64,000 bases of DNA, taken from contig NZ_CP025066.1 in assembly GCF_002952775.1 (NCBI RefSeq), forward strand, positions 2,356,001 through 2,420,000, written 5' to 3'. Of the stretch, positions 33,975-41,642 are shown one piece after another. This DNA comes from Halalkaliarchaeum desulfuricum. Its GTDB lineage: Archaea; Halobacteriota; Halobacteria; Halobacteriales; Haloferacaceae. The notes beneath the pieces are model-generated. The model had not been told where the DNA came from. It was given only the letters and a program-made list of their open reading frames with translations, and made no database searches. Made by a program: the position numbers and the translations under genes. Numbering within the stretch: the first letter of the stretch is position 1; every line of letters starts with the position of its first letter.

Positions 33975-33982
33975 CGTTTACT
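33975..33982 (+). promoter_or_regulatory. TATA-like box of the archaetidylserine synthase gene
   Basis: CGTTTACT lies about 27 bases before the GTG at 34005, which argues for that start rather than the GTG at 33987, which would lie upstream of the predicted transcript start. Confidence 0.5.
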
Positions 33983-34004
33983 CTCCGTGGGTGAGGAAGG
34001 TAAC

Positions 34005-34691
34005 GTGATCCCACGGTTCCTCGGCCGTCTGGGGCTGGCCGACTACGTCACCACGGCGAACGCGGCGCTGGGGTTTCTGGCCGCCGTAGCCGCGACGATG
34101 GACGTGGGGATCGCGGCCCGCCTGCTGTTGTTGGCGGCGATCATGGACGCGCTCGACGGCATCATCGCTCGCAAGTATGGGTCGACCCCGGCAGGCGTAT
34201 ATCTCGACTCGCTTGCGGACGTTGCCTCCTTCGGTGTCGCGCCGGCGTTCCTCGTTTCCTACACCGTACTCAGCGAGTGGGGGATGGACGAGCCGAAGGC
34301 GTTGATCGGGATTGCCATCGGGGCGGTGTTCGTCGCACTGGCGGTGGTTCGTCTCGGACTGTACAACGCCTACGACATCGGAACGAAGGAGACCGAAGGC
34401 GTCCAGACCACGCTCGCGGCGACGATCCTCGCGGCCGCCGTCCTCGCCGGCTACACCGCACCGGCATTCCTCGTGCCGCTTACCGCCCTTCTCGCGGTGC
34501 TGATGGTGACGCCGATAACGTACCCTGATCTTCACCCGCAAGACGCGGCAGTCATGGGAATCGTTCAGGTCCTCGCAATCGTGCTCACGGGCCAGCCCGG
34601 GGAAGTGTTCGCGTTCGCTCTGCTGTTCCTCTCGCTCGCGTACCTTCTGTTCGGACCGCGATTTTACTGGCAGGACCACCTCGATCTGTAA
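34005..34691 (+). CDS. pssA: Archaetidylserine synthase (CDP-alcohol phosphatidyltransferase)
   Basis: This is a 228-residue membrane enzyme with about six segments that transfers the CDP-activated archaeol group to serine. The CDP-alcohol signature D-x2-DG-x2-AR-x8-G-x3-D-x3-D is complete in DALDGIIARKYGS followed by AGVYLDSLADVASFG. The DVASFGVAPAFL continuation is typical of the PssA branch. A longer start at 33987 adds six residues but does not fit the TATA position. Another CDP-archaeol acceptor (glycerol phosphate or inositol phosphate) is less likely. Confidence 0.86.
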   Translation: MIPRFLGRLGLADYVTTANAALGFLAAVAATMDVGIAARLLLLAAIMDALDGIIARKYGSTPAGVYLDSLADVASFGVAPAFLVSYTVLSEWGMDEPKALIGIAIGAVFVALAVVRLGLYNAYDIGTKETEGVQTTLAATILAAAVLAGYTAPAFLVPLTALLAVLMVTPITYPDLHPQDAAVMGIVQVLAIVLTGQPGEVFAFALLFLSLAYLLFGPRFYWQDHLDL

Positions 34692-34799
34692 GGGCAACTG
34701 CGCAGTCGATCGCGAACGTTCTGGACACAGTAACGACAATCGGGTACGTGTCATATTCACCGAAATCTCTATTGCTCAACCTTGATAATAAAGGGCAAT

Positions 34800-36050
34800 A
34801 TGTCGGTGCTTGCTAACATGCCACCCGATCCGGCCGATCCGGAGTGGGAGGACTGGGCGAACGAGAAACTGGAAGACGTCGACTTCGACGCCGAACTGGG
34901 TCGAGAGATGGCCAAAGACGCAATGCGATTGGCCAATGGGGAACTGTCCGAAAGTGAATTTTACGGGCGATACCACGAGCAGGTTCTCGAGGAGTTCGGC
35001 ATCGACAGGCGGGACGAGGCGATGGAACCGGAGGAGTTCAGCGGGGATGGAAAACGCGGCGGCGGAAACGACAGTTGCGGAAACGGCGGTGGCGGGAACG
35101 GCGGCGGGAACGACGGCGCGATGCCGGGCGTCCCGGGGGAAGAGCATTCGCGGCGTTCGGTACTCAAGACCGCTGGAATGCTGGGCGCTGCGGCGGTAGG
35201 CCTGGGAGGTCTCGAAGGGGCGGCGGGCGGCGGCCACGTCGATGATGACGACGGGGACGTTCAGATGGGAATGGCGATAAACACCAACCAGTGTGTCGCC
35301 TGCCTCCAGTGTGTGGAGGCGTGCAACGAGGAGAACAACAACACGGCCGACGCGCTATGGATGTTCGTCCATCGGTACGTCGAGGACGACTACCGGGATC
35401 GTGAGGCGTATCTACCGCGACCATGCCAGCACTGTTCGGAGCCGTCGTGTTCGACCGCCTGTCCCGTCCAGGCCCGATACAAACGCGAGGAGGACGGCAT
35501 CGTGATGACGGATTACGACCTCTGTGTTGGCTGTCGATACTGCGAGATCGCCTGTCCGTACGGCGTCAACTACCTCCAGTGGGGCGAGCCCCACGAACTC
35601 GACGAGTTCGGTGTCCACCTGGACATCGACACTCCCCGGGAAGCTGCCGGCGGGGTCCACGCCGGGGGAAATCCCCCGCAGGGCGTGATGGGAAAATGTA
35701 CGTTCTGTGTGCACCGCCAGGACTCCGACAACGAGGACCTCCAGGGGACGACCGCCTGCGAGGAGGTCTGTCCGGTCGACGCGATTCATTTCGGAGACCT
35801 AGAGGATTCCGAAAGCGCCCCGCGCCAACATCTCGAGGAACTCGACGACGACGCCAGCACGTTCAGGCTGCTCGAGTTCATGGGAACCGAACCGAACGTC
35901 ATCTACGTCGGGGACGAACCGGGAGCCCCTGCGACGCCAGTGGAGGGGCCACGGACGGTCGAAGACATGCACCGCGACCTGACCCGGGAACGCAAGGGGC
36001 GCCCACCCGTGGAATATCCCTCTCCAGGAAGTGATGAGGATGGCAGCTAA
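34800..36050 (+). CDS. Tat-exported [4Fe-4S] ferredoxin subunit with N-terminal extension
   Basis: This is a 416-residue electron-transfer subunit. A 115-residue N-terminal region (helical, then Gly/Asn-rich) precedes a twin-arginine signal SRRSVLKTAGMLG at about residue 117, an unusual internal position. Four Cys groups follow: CVACLQCVEAC near 162, CQHCSEPSCSTAC near 210, CVGCRYCEIAC near 243, and KCTFC with a distant ACEEVC near 300-325. This is the PsrB/DmsB/NrfC pattern with four [4Fe-4S] clusters. It overlaps the NrfD gene and heads the operon. An ATG two triplets inside an earlier frame (34782) is an alternative start. It probably relays electrons between the quinol subunit and an external partner. 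Confidence 0.86.
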   Translation: MSVLANMPPDPADPEWEDWANEKLEDVDFDAELGREMAKDAMRLANGELSESEFYGRYHEQVLEEFGIDRRDEAMEPEEFSGDGKRGGGNDSCGNGGGGNGGGNDGAMPGVPGEEHSRRSVLKTAGMLGAAAVGLGGLEGAAGGGHVDDDDGDVQMGMAINTNQCVACLQCVEACNEENNNTADALWMFVHRYVEDDYRDREAYLPRPCQHCSEPSCSTACPVQARYKREEDGIVMTDYDLCVGCRYCEIACPYGVNYLQWGEPHELDEFGVHLDIDTPREAAGGVHAGGNPPQGVMGKCTFCVHRQDSDNEDLQGTTACEEVCPVDAIHFGDLEDSESAPRQHLEELDDDASTFRLLEFMGTEPNVIYVGDEPGAPATPVEGPRTVEDMHRDLTRERKGRPPVEYPSPGSDEDGS

Positions 36051-37320
36051 AACCGAGTACAACTGGGATCACCTCTCGGGGCTTTCGACTCCCCTCCTGG
36101 GATCGATCGTCGTCCTGACAGCCATTGCACTCCTCACCCTCGAGGCGATCGTCCACCAGGTCCAGCACGGACTCGTGGTCACGGACCTGGCCGCACAGGG
36201 AACACAGGCGGGTGCCACCTGGGGACTGTACATCGGGACGTTCGAGTGGTTCGCCGGCATGGCCGTCGCAACCCTCGCGATCACGGGATACATCCGGTTT
36301 TCCGAACTCGACGACTACGACATGATCGCCCGGATCGCCAACATCTGGGCGTTCATCTGCGGACTCACTGCGGCCTGGCTGATTATCATCGACCTGGGGA
36401 CGCCCCATCGCGTGTTGACGATCCTCGCCCAGTGGCCCTCGACCGTGGTTCACTCGCCGCTCGCGTGGGACGTGACCTTCGTGACGACGCTTCTGGTCTT
36501 CACCCTGACCATGCTCACGATCTCGCTTCGGCTCGACTTTCTCCGGACCGAAGGACCACTCCCCTTGCATGCCGACCTCGTCAGACGCGTGGTCAGCGCC
36601 GGGGCAACGAACACGGAGGTTCCGAAACTCGAATCGATGCGAAAGTGGCTCGGACTCGGCCTGATGGTGCTGGCGTTCACGGCCGGGATGATTCCCGGAA
36701 TTCTCCTCGGCGTCGTCGGCCAACAGCCGGGCTTTTTCGGACGCGAGCAGGGGATCGTGTTCGTCGTCAACGGGCTGGTCGCCGGGACCGCGCTCGTGAC
36801 GCTTACAGCCGGGGTATTGCGGCTGCAGTTCGACTGGCGGGACAAACTCTCAGACAGGGTACTGATCGGACTCGGCCAGGCGCTCACTACCTTCGGGTTC
36901 GTCTACCTGGTCGTGATGTTCAACGACGTTCTCCAGGGGCTGACAGGGATGCAGCAGTTCTACGAACAGCGAATCAGTGATGCGGTCCTGTTCGGCTCGC
37001 TCTCGCCGTTCTTCTGGGGGAGTATTCTCCTCGTGGGCGTGCCAACGCTACTGCTGGCGATATTCAAGTATCGGCTGGGCGTCAAATACATGAACGTCCT
37101 CGCGCTTTCGGCGATGCTTGGGGTCTGGATCAAGTCGAACCTGAAAGTCATCGAACCACTGGTGTTCCCCGTGTTGCCCGGGTTCATCGGGAGTTACACC
37201 CCGACGCTCGTCGAGTGGATCATCACAGTCGGCGCGATCGCGATCGCGCTGCTTCTGTTCCTGCTGTTCGCGAAAGTGATCCCGCTTGCACGTGATCCCA
37301 GCAGGGAGGTGAACCGCTGA
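36040..37320 (+). CDS. NrfD/PsrC family quinol-interacting membrane subunit
   Basis: This is a 426-residue membrane protein with about ten segments, related to the polysulfide reductase and NrfD quinol-oxidising subunits (RIANIWAFICGLTAAWLIII near 95, LGTPHRVLTIL near 120, FFWGSILLVGVPTLLLAIFK near 325). It exchanges electrons between menaquinone and the iron-sulfur subunit. In-frame starts at 36031 and 36034 add two or three residues. All overlap the end of the ferredoxin gene, as expected for coupled translation. The stop overlaps the start of the following small gene (TGATG). Confidence 0.87.
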   Translation: MAAKTEYNWDHLSGLSTPLLGSIVVLTAIALLTLEAIVHQVQHGLVVTDLAAQGTQAGATWGLYIGTFEWFAGMAVATLAITGYIRFSELDDYDMIARIANIWAFICGLTAAWLIIIDLGTPHRVLTILAQWPSTVVHSPLAWDVTFVTTLLVFTLTMLTISLRLDFLRTEGPLPLHADLVRRVVSAGATNTEVPKLESMRKWLGLGLMVLAFTAGMIPGILLGVVGQQPGFFGREQGIVFVVNGLVAGTALVTLTAGVLRLQFDWRDKLSDRVLIGLGQALTTFGFVYLVVMFNDVLQGLTGMQQFYEQRISDAVLFGSLSPFFWGSILLVGVPTLLLAIFKYRLGVKYMNVLALSAMLGVWIKSNLKVIEPLVFPVLPGFIGSYTPTLVEWIITVGAIAIALLLFLLFAKVIPLARDPSREVNR

Positions 37321-37538
37321 TGGTCGTCCCCGAGATCCCCGTCGGTGCGCTCGTCATCGTCTTTCTCATTTTGATGCCAGTGTACGTCACCGTCGCCGCG
37401 TGGCTGTTCGCCGAACCGCGGGAGTATCGGACGCCGGCAATCGGGTTCGTCTACATGGGAGCGATCACGGTCGCGATGATCGCCTCAACTGCACTGCTCG
37501 GAATCGGGTTCTGGGTGATCGCGAACCTGCCGCTATGA
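37320..37538 (+). CDS. Small membrane protein of the NrfD operon
   Basis: This is a 72-residue protein with two membrane segments (about 8-28 and 43-68) and a short charged loop (AEPREYRTPA). It starts within the stop codon of the NrfD gene and is followed 28 bases later by the double-ferredoxin gene. It is likely a structural accessory subunit of the same complex. No family is recognised. Confidence 0.78.
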   Translation: MVVPEIPVGALVIVFLILMPVYVTVAAWLFAEPREYRTPAIGFVYMGAITVAMIASTALLGIGFWVIANLPL

Positions 37539-37566
37539 CACGAACGATTCACAGACCAAAAGTACC

Positions 37567-38424
37567 ATGACAGATCCACAGCACTCGACAACAGACGCAA
37601 ATTGTGCGGACTGCGATGCGAACTCGGCGGACGAACCGGGCGTGTGTCCCACGAAACGGCGGCGGCTACTCGCCGGACTGGCCGTCGGCGGATCGGCCGC
37701 GTTGGCCGGCTGTACAGGACTCCTCGGGACGCCCGGGGAGTACGAGGTCCGCGGAAGCGACGACGTGTACGACGTCTCGTTCGAACAAGCGGAGCGCACG
37801 ATCGAAATTCGGGGGAGTCAAACGGTGTTGCGTGCGGCCGAAGAGCAGGAAATCTCGGTTCCGTACGACTGCCGTGCCGGTTTCTGTGGCGTCTGTCTCT
37901 CGCGGGCGGACGACGACGCCACGACGGCGGTACACATGGCCACCAACAACTACGATCGGCTGACCGAGGCGGCCGTCGAGGCGGGCTACTTCCTGCCCTG
38001 TACGAGCCAACCACGGGACGATTTCTCAGTGACGACCGGTGTCTCTCCGGGCGAACTCGACGAGTACGCGCCGGATGATCCGGACAACGACGACGAGCCG
38101 AACGACGAACCGGACGACGTCGGGAGGCGACACGCGATCAAGTACCTCAACGAAGGGTGGATTATTCCCGTCGGGGAACGACAAGATCTACTCCGTGCCG
38201 CCGAAGACGTCGGTCTCGACGAACTCCCGTATCAGTGTCGGGTGGGTCGGTGTGGAGTATGCCTCTCCCGTATCGACGGGGACGCGACGGAACTGGTCGA
38301 ACACGAATCGATCGATTATGGCCCACTCGACGAGGACGCACTGCGCGATGGATACGTGCTGACGTGTACCGCACAACCTCGTGGGGAATTCGAACTCGAG
38401 ACGAACAGGGCGGGCGATCTCTAA
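37567..38424 (+). CDS. Tat lipoprotein with two [2Fe-2S] ferredoxin domains
   Basis: This is a 285-residue protein. Its signal carries RRRLLAGLAVGG and the lipobox LAGC at about residues 46-49, so it should be exported folded and tethered by a lipid. Two plant-type ferredoxin domains follow, with CRAGFCGVC and a final Cys in LPCTSQP (about 98-145), and CRVGRCGVC with LTCTAQP (about 215-260). Both match C-x4-C-x2-C-xn-C. They are joined by an acidic linker. Two such clusters outside the membrane suggest an electron wire for the NrfD complex, connecting to an acceptor encoded elsewhere. Confidence 0.85.
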   Translation: MTDPQHSTTDANCADCDANSADEPGVCPTKRRRLLAGLAVGGSAALAGCTGLLGTPGEYEVRGSDDVYDVSFEQAERTIEIRGSQTVLRAAEEQEISVPYDCRAGFCGVCLSRADDDATTAVHMATNNYDRLTEAAVEAGYFLPCTSQPRDDFSVTTGVSPGELDEYAPDDPDNDDEPNDEPDDVGRRHAIKYLNEGWIIPVGERQDLLRAAEDVGLDELPYQCRVGRCGVCLSRIDGDATELVEHESIDYGPLDEDALRDGYVLTCTAQPRGEFELETNRAGDL

Positions 38425-38484
38425 AGGAAACAGCGAGGTGTTCTGACGGCCGCGTCCTCGCCCGGCACGGGGTTGCGACCGGGT

Positions 38485-38790
38485 TCACATCCCCATGTCG
38501 GCTGCCGGTTCCGGAACCGGCAGCCGGTGCGGAGACACATCGAGGAGTTCCGCCGCGTGATCCAGCGCCATCTCGAATCCGTAATAGCGTTCGAGTTCCT
38601 CGGCGTCGATCCCCGGGCGAACGGTAAGCATCGCGTAGCCGTCCGTGTTCTGTGCCAGGACGGCAGTCCGGCCGTCGGCCGTAAATTCCAGAAGCCGTTC
38701 CGTCCCTGCAGTGAAGTACCGTGCAGTGATTCCGTCCCGCGTCAGTTCGACTTCCTCCGTCGGGTCGTCCGTCGTGGCGTCGTCGGTCAT
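38485..38790 (-). CDS. Conserved small acidic protein of unknown function
   Basis: This is a 101-residue acidic cytoplasmic protein (GITARYFTAGTERLLEFTAD near residue 18, AMLTVRPGIDAEELERYYGF near 53) ending in VPEPAADMGM. Coding quality looks good and it has no membrane segments. It resembles haloarchaeal orphan families, and no function can be assigned. It lies on the opposite strand to the NrfD operon and just upstream (by transcription) of its end. Confidence 0.65.
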   Translation of the reverse strand: MTDDATTDDPTEEVELTRDGITARYFTAGTERLLEFTADGRTAVLAQNTDGYAMLTVRPGIDAEELERYYGFEMALDHAAELLDVSPHRLPVPEPAADMGM

Positions 38791-38877
38791 ACCGAACCGA
38801 CGGAGGTCCGGATCCCTAACGGTGTCGAAACTGCCGGCTCCTCCGAGCCATACGAGGCTGTGTCACCCTTCCGAAAA

Positions 38878-39087
38878 TCACCAGTACACCGTTTCGGGAC
38901 CGCCCCACTGTCGGCCAGCAACGACGACGAGGAGGGCAAACCCTGCAGTGACCACGAGTGTAATGCCGGTCGCGATCCCTCCAGGTCCCGCAAGCGAACT
39001 CGGGAGCTGGACCAGTCCTGCAAGCACCGTCAGCACCGTCAACACTCCACCGATTACCGCGAGCAGCATGGCAGTCGAGTCGTCCAT
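38878..39087 (-). CDS. Small membrane protein, two segments
   Basis: This is a 69-residue protein starting MDDSTAMLLAVIGGVLTVLT, with two hydrophobic segments (about 5-25 and 38-58) and a short C-terminal tail. The ATG at 39087 is chosen because upstream codons read as intergenic sequence. Function is unknown. Confidence 0.65.
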   Translation of the reverse strand: MDDSTAMLLAVIGGVLTVLTVLAGLVQLPSSLAGPGGIATGITLVVTAGFALLVVVAGRQWGGPETVYW

Positions 39088-39223
39088 GTTGGAACCTGCG
39101 TTGCCCCGCAAAATAAAACGTCGTGTCGTCGGTCGCGCCTTGATCTGTCGACGGGATCGGGTTGGGTTCCCCAGTCGATTCGACACGCCAGCCGCTGATC
39201 GGAGAGCCGGCAACAACCCACGT

Positions 39224-39652
39224 TCAGAGGCAGAACATAAACGGATACACCAGCGCCACCCGATCACCATCGGACAGTTCCGTGTCGAATCCGTCCAGGT
39301 TCTCGTTGAACCGGCCGTTGACCATGACCCTCGCGAACGCGACCGTCTGTTCCCCCTCGGGATTCTTGCGCCAGGTTCCCGGGGGATCCTTCACCGGTGC
39401 CCAGCCCCGCGCAGTCGCGTCCTCCTCTCGCGTCGCGATGATCATCGACTCGATCTCCGGGTACTCCGCGAAAAACTCTTCGAGGAATTCTCTGAGGGTG
39501 GTTCCCTGGAAGGAGTACTCGAAGGAGTGATGCCCGAGCTCCATGCGAACGTGTCCGGTACAGCGGACCTCGACGGTGGTCTCGGCGCGTTCGTCTTCTG
39601 CGGGTTGCGTGTCCTGTACACTCCCCGTTGGTTGCGAGTGTTGTCCTGTCAT
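39224..39652 (-). CDS. MoaD/ThiS-like ubiquitin-fold protein without C-terminal Gly-Gly
   Basis: This is a 142-residue protein. After a polar N-terminal region (about 30 residues) it shows beta-grasp features: EVRCTGHVRMELGHHSFEYS, TLREFLEEFFAEYPEI, AFARVMVNGRFN and LSDGDRVALVYPF. The ending is YPFMFCL rather than the GG needed for adenylation and sulfur transfer in MoaD or ThiS. A penultimate Cys is present instead. It is divergent from a radical SAM/SPASM gene, with a 12-base palindrome between the starts. It could be a sulfur carrier of a different type or a substrate or partner of that enzyme. Confidence 0.75.
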   Translation of the reverse strand: MTGQHSQPTGSVQDTQPAEDERAETTVEVRCTGHVRMELGHHSFEYSFQGTTLREFLEEFFAEYPEIESMIIATREEDATARGWAPVKDPPGTWRKNPEGEQTVAFARVMVNGRFNENLDGFDTELSDGDRVALVYPFMFCL

Positions 39653-39690
39653 AGTGCGATGTAGGTGTTCTGACGGCCAAAGCAACGGGG

Positions 39691-39702
39691 CGAACATGTT
39701 CG
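39691..39702. promoter_or_regulatory. Perfect palindrome CGAACATGTTCG between divergent genes
   Basis: The inverted repeat is centred about 45 bases from each of the two start codons (39652 and 39746) and lies just upstream of a TATA-like GTATTCAC (about 39708) for the radical SAM gene. It is a good candidate operator controlling both genes. Confidence 0.5.
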
Positions 39703-39745
39703 TACAGGTATTCACTCGGCCCCAGTTCTTTGGACTACACGACTG

Positions 39746-40864
39746 ATGAACCCACACTCCATCGACACGGAACAACAACCCTTCGTCCTCATCTGGGAGG
39801 TGACCCAGGCGTGTGAACTCGAATGCAAACACTGCCGGGCCGACGCACAGCCGGACCGGCATCCCGACGAACTCACCACCGAGGAAGGGATCGCGTTGCT
39901 CGAGGACGCCGCTGATTTCGGCGAGGGGCAGCTCGTCGTCCTGTCCGGGGGCGATCCCCTCGCTCGGGAGGACCTCGTTGAACTGGTCGAGTACGGGACG
40001 GAGCTGGGACTCCGGATGACGCTCACCCCCAGCGGTACTGCCTCGCTGACCCCGGCGGTGATCGACGACCTCGCCGACGCGGGACTGAAGCGACTTGCGG
40101 TCAGTCTCGACGGTGCGACGGCGACAGCTCACGACGAATTCCGGGGAGAGGAGGGGAGCTTCGAAAGCACGATGGCGGCCGCGAGACACGCCCGTGACGC
40201 GGGAATTCCCCTCCAGCTCAATACGACAGTTTGTGAAGAGACCGTCGAGGAACTACCGGCGCTTGCAGATCTCGCCGAGGAGCTCGAAACCGTGCTGTGG
40301 TCGGTGTTTTTCCTGGTGCCGATCGGCCGGGGGCGGATCCTGGAGCCGATCGATCCAGCGCGTGCCGATCGGGTGATGGAGTGGCTGCTGGAACAGGCGA
40401 ACGAACGCACCTTCGGCGTCAAGACGACCGAGGCGCCACAGTATCGCCGGGTCGCGATCCAGCAACACAGCGGTGGGAGCGTCGACACTGTCGATAGTGA
40501 CGATCGAGACGGCATCGGTCGGCGTGTCGGGATCCGGGCGGGGGACGGCTTCGCGTTCGTCAGTCACCTGGGCCAGGTGTATCCGTCCGGGTTCCTCCCC
40601 GAACCGGCCGGCTCGGTCCGCGAGGAGCGCATCGTCGACATCTACCGGGACGCGCCGCTGTTCGAGCGACTGCGTGACGAAGACCAGTTCAAAGGCAAGT
40701 GTGGCGCCTGCGAGTTCAAACACGTCTGTGGCGGCAGCAGGTCGCGGGCGTACGCCTACACCGGCGACCCGCTCGAGAGCGACCCGCTGTGTCCGTACGT
40801 GCCCGAGGGCTACGACGGCCCGTTGCCCCTCGAAACGTTCGCGATCCCTGAAGAACCGGTCTGA
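39746..40864 (+). CDS. Radical SAM/SPASM domain protein (PqqE/NirJ-like, TIGR04053-like)
   Basis: This is a 372-residue enzyme. The radical SAM [4Fe-4S] motif is CELECKHC (C-x3-C-x2-C) near residue 23, and SGGDP near 68 binds S-adenosylmethionine. The C-terminal SPASM region has GKCGACEFKHVCGGSRSRA and a later CPYVP, suited to extra clusters. The group includes enzymes that modify peptides (PqqE) or haem and tungsten cofactors. Its substrate here is not known. The divergent MoaD-like protein is the obvious partner. A role in nitrite reductase haem d1 is not supported, as no nirS is nearby. Confidence 0.86.
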   Translation: MNPHSIDTEQQPFVLIWEVTQACELECKHCRADAQPDRHPDELTTEEGIALLEDAADFGEGQLVVLSGGDPLAREDLVELVEYGTELGLRMTLTPSGTASLTPAVIDDLADAGLKRLAVSLDGATATAHDEFRGEEGSFESTMAAARHARDAGIPLQLNTTVCEETVEELPALADLAEELETVLWSVFFLVPIGRGRILEPIDPARADRVMEWLLEQANERTFGVKTTEAPQYRRVAIQQHSGGSVDTVDSDDRDGIGRRVGIRAGDGFAFVSHLGQVYPSGFLPEPAGSVREERIVDIYRDAPLFERLRDEDQFKGKCGACEFKHVCGGSRSRAYAYTGDPLESDPLCPYVPEGYDGPLPLETFAIPEEPV

Positions 40865-40872
40865 CCGACCGG

Positions 40873-41556
40873 TTACTCTCTGCTGATTTTTGCAGATTCC
40901 GGTGTCTCCGCGTCGCCGCCGATCAGCGGGGGCAGGTCCTCCAGAAACTGCTTGACGATCGTCTCCTCGATCCGGTGGAGTATGTCGCTACAGGTCGACT
41001 TGGCGATTCCGAGTTCCTCGGCGAGATCAGTCAGGGTGCACGTTCTCGGTGTGTCGTAGTATCCCTTCTCGACTGCGGTCCGGAGTACTTCCTGCTGTCT
41101 GTAGGTCAACAGCTGTTCGGGATGTCGCCGCTCGTGGACGTACTCGACGTCGAACTCCAGCCCCATCGCCTCGAACTGCTCGCCCAGCGCGGAGAGTTTC
41201 TCGTGTGCGCCGGCGACGTCGACCGTGGCGACCCCCTCCCTGATCTCGACGGGCATCTCGACGGAGATCCCGGCCTGCTTGGCTGCCGGGAGAATGACCG
41301 GCGTTGCGGTCTCGATCTGGATGGTCGCCGTCGCCTCGGTGCGCTGGAGCGTCGAGCAGTCGATCACCGTCTCGTGATCCGTGACTTCTGTGAGAATCGC
41401 ATCCGGGTCCGACGCGTGGATCTGAACCAGGGCGATCCCCCGACCCTCCGCAGGGATCGCGGTGAGCACGCGGAACGTCACCTCCGGATGACGCCGAGAG
41501 ATCTCGGCGATCCAGGGTCCCGACGGGAGAGTAACGTTCAGTCTGGCCTGCGTCAT
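40873..41556 (-). CDS. HTH_10 (bacterio-opsin activator-type) regulator, DmsR-like
   Basis: This is a 227-residue transcription factor. The N-terminal 160 residues form a ligand-type domain of the Bat family (MTQARLNVTLPSGPWIAEIS). The C-terminal HTH_10 is LTYRQQEVLRTAVEKGYYDT followed by LTDLAEELGIAKSTCSDILH. It lacks the CxnCxCx7C cluster motif of NarO. Such proteins control anaerobic respiration genes in haloarchaea. Target genes may be the adjacent radical SAM, MFS or NrfD genes. The ATG at 41556 matches the family start. Confidence 0.83.
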   Translation of the reverse strand: MTQARLNVTLPSGPWIAEISRRHPEVTFRVLTAIPAEGRGIALVQIHASDPDAILTEVTDHETVIDCSTLQRTEATATIQIETATPVILPAAKQAGISVEMPVEIREGVATVDVAGAHEKLSALGEQFEAMGLEFDVEYVHERRHPEQLLTYRQQEVLRTAVEKGYYDTPRTCTLTDLAEELGIAKSTCSDILHRIEETIVKQFLEDLPPLIGGDAETPESAKISRE

Positions 41557-41642
41557 ATCCTCTCTTGGGGGCTCCAGCCGGTAATGTACCTCGACAGAGC
41601 CGTACACGTCGGAAACCAACCCGGATCCCTTCGCATGGAGGA

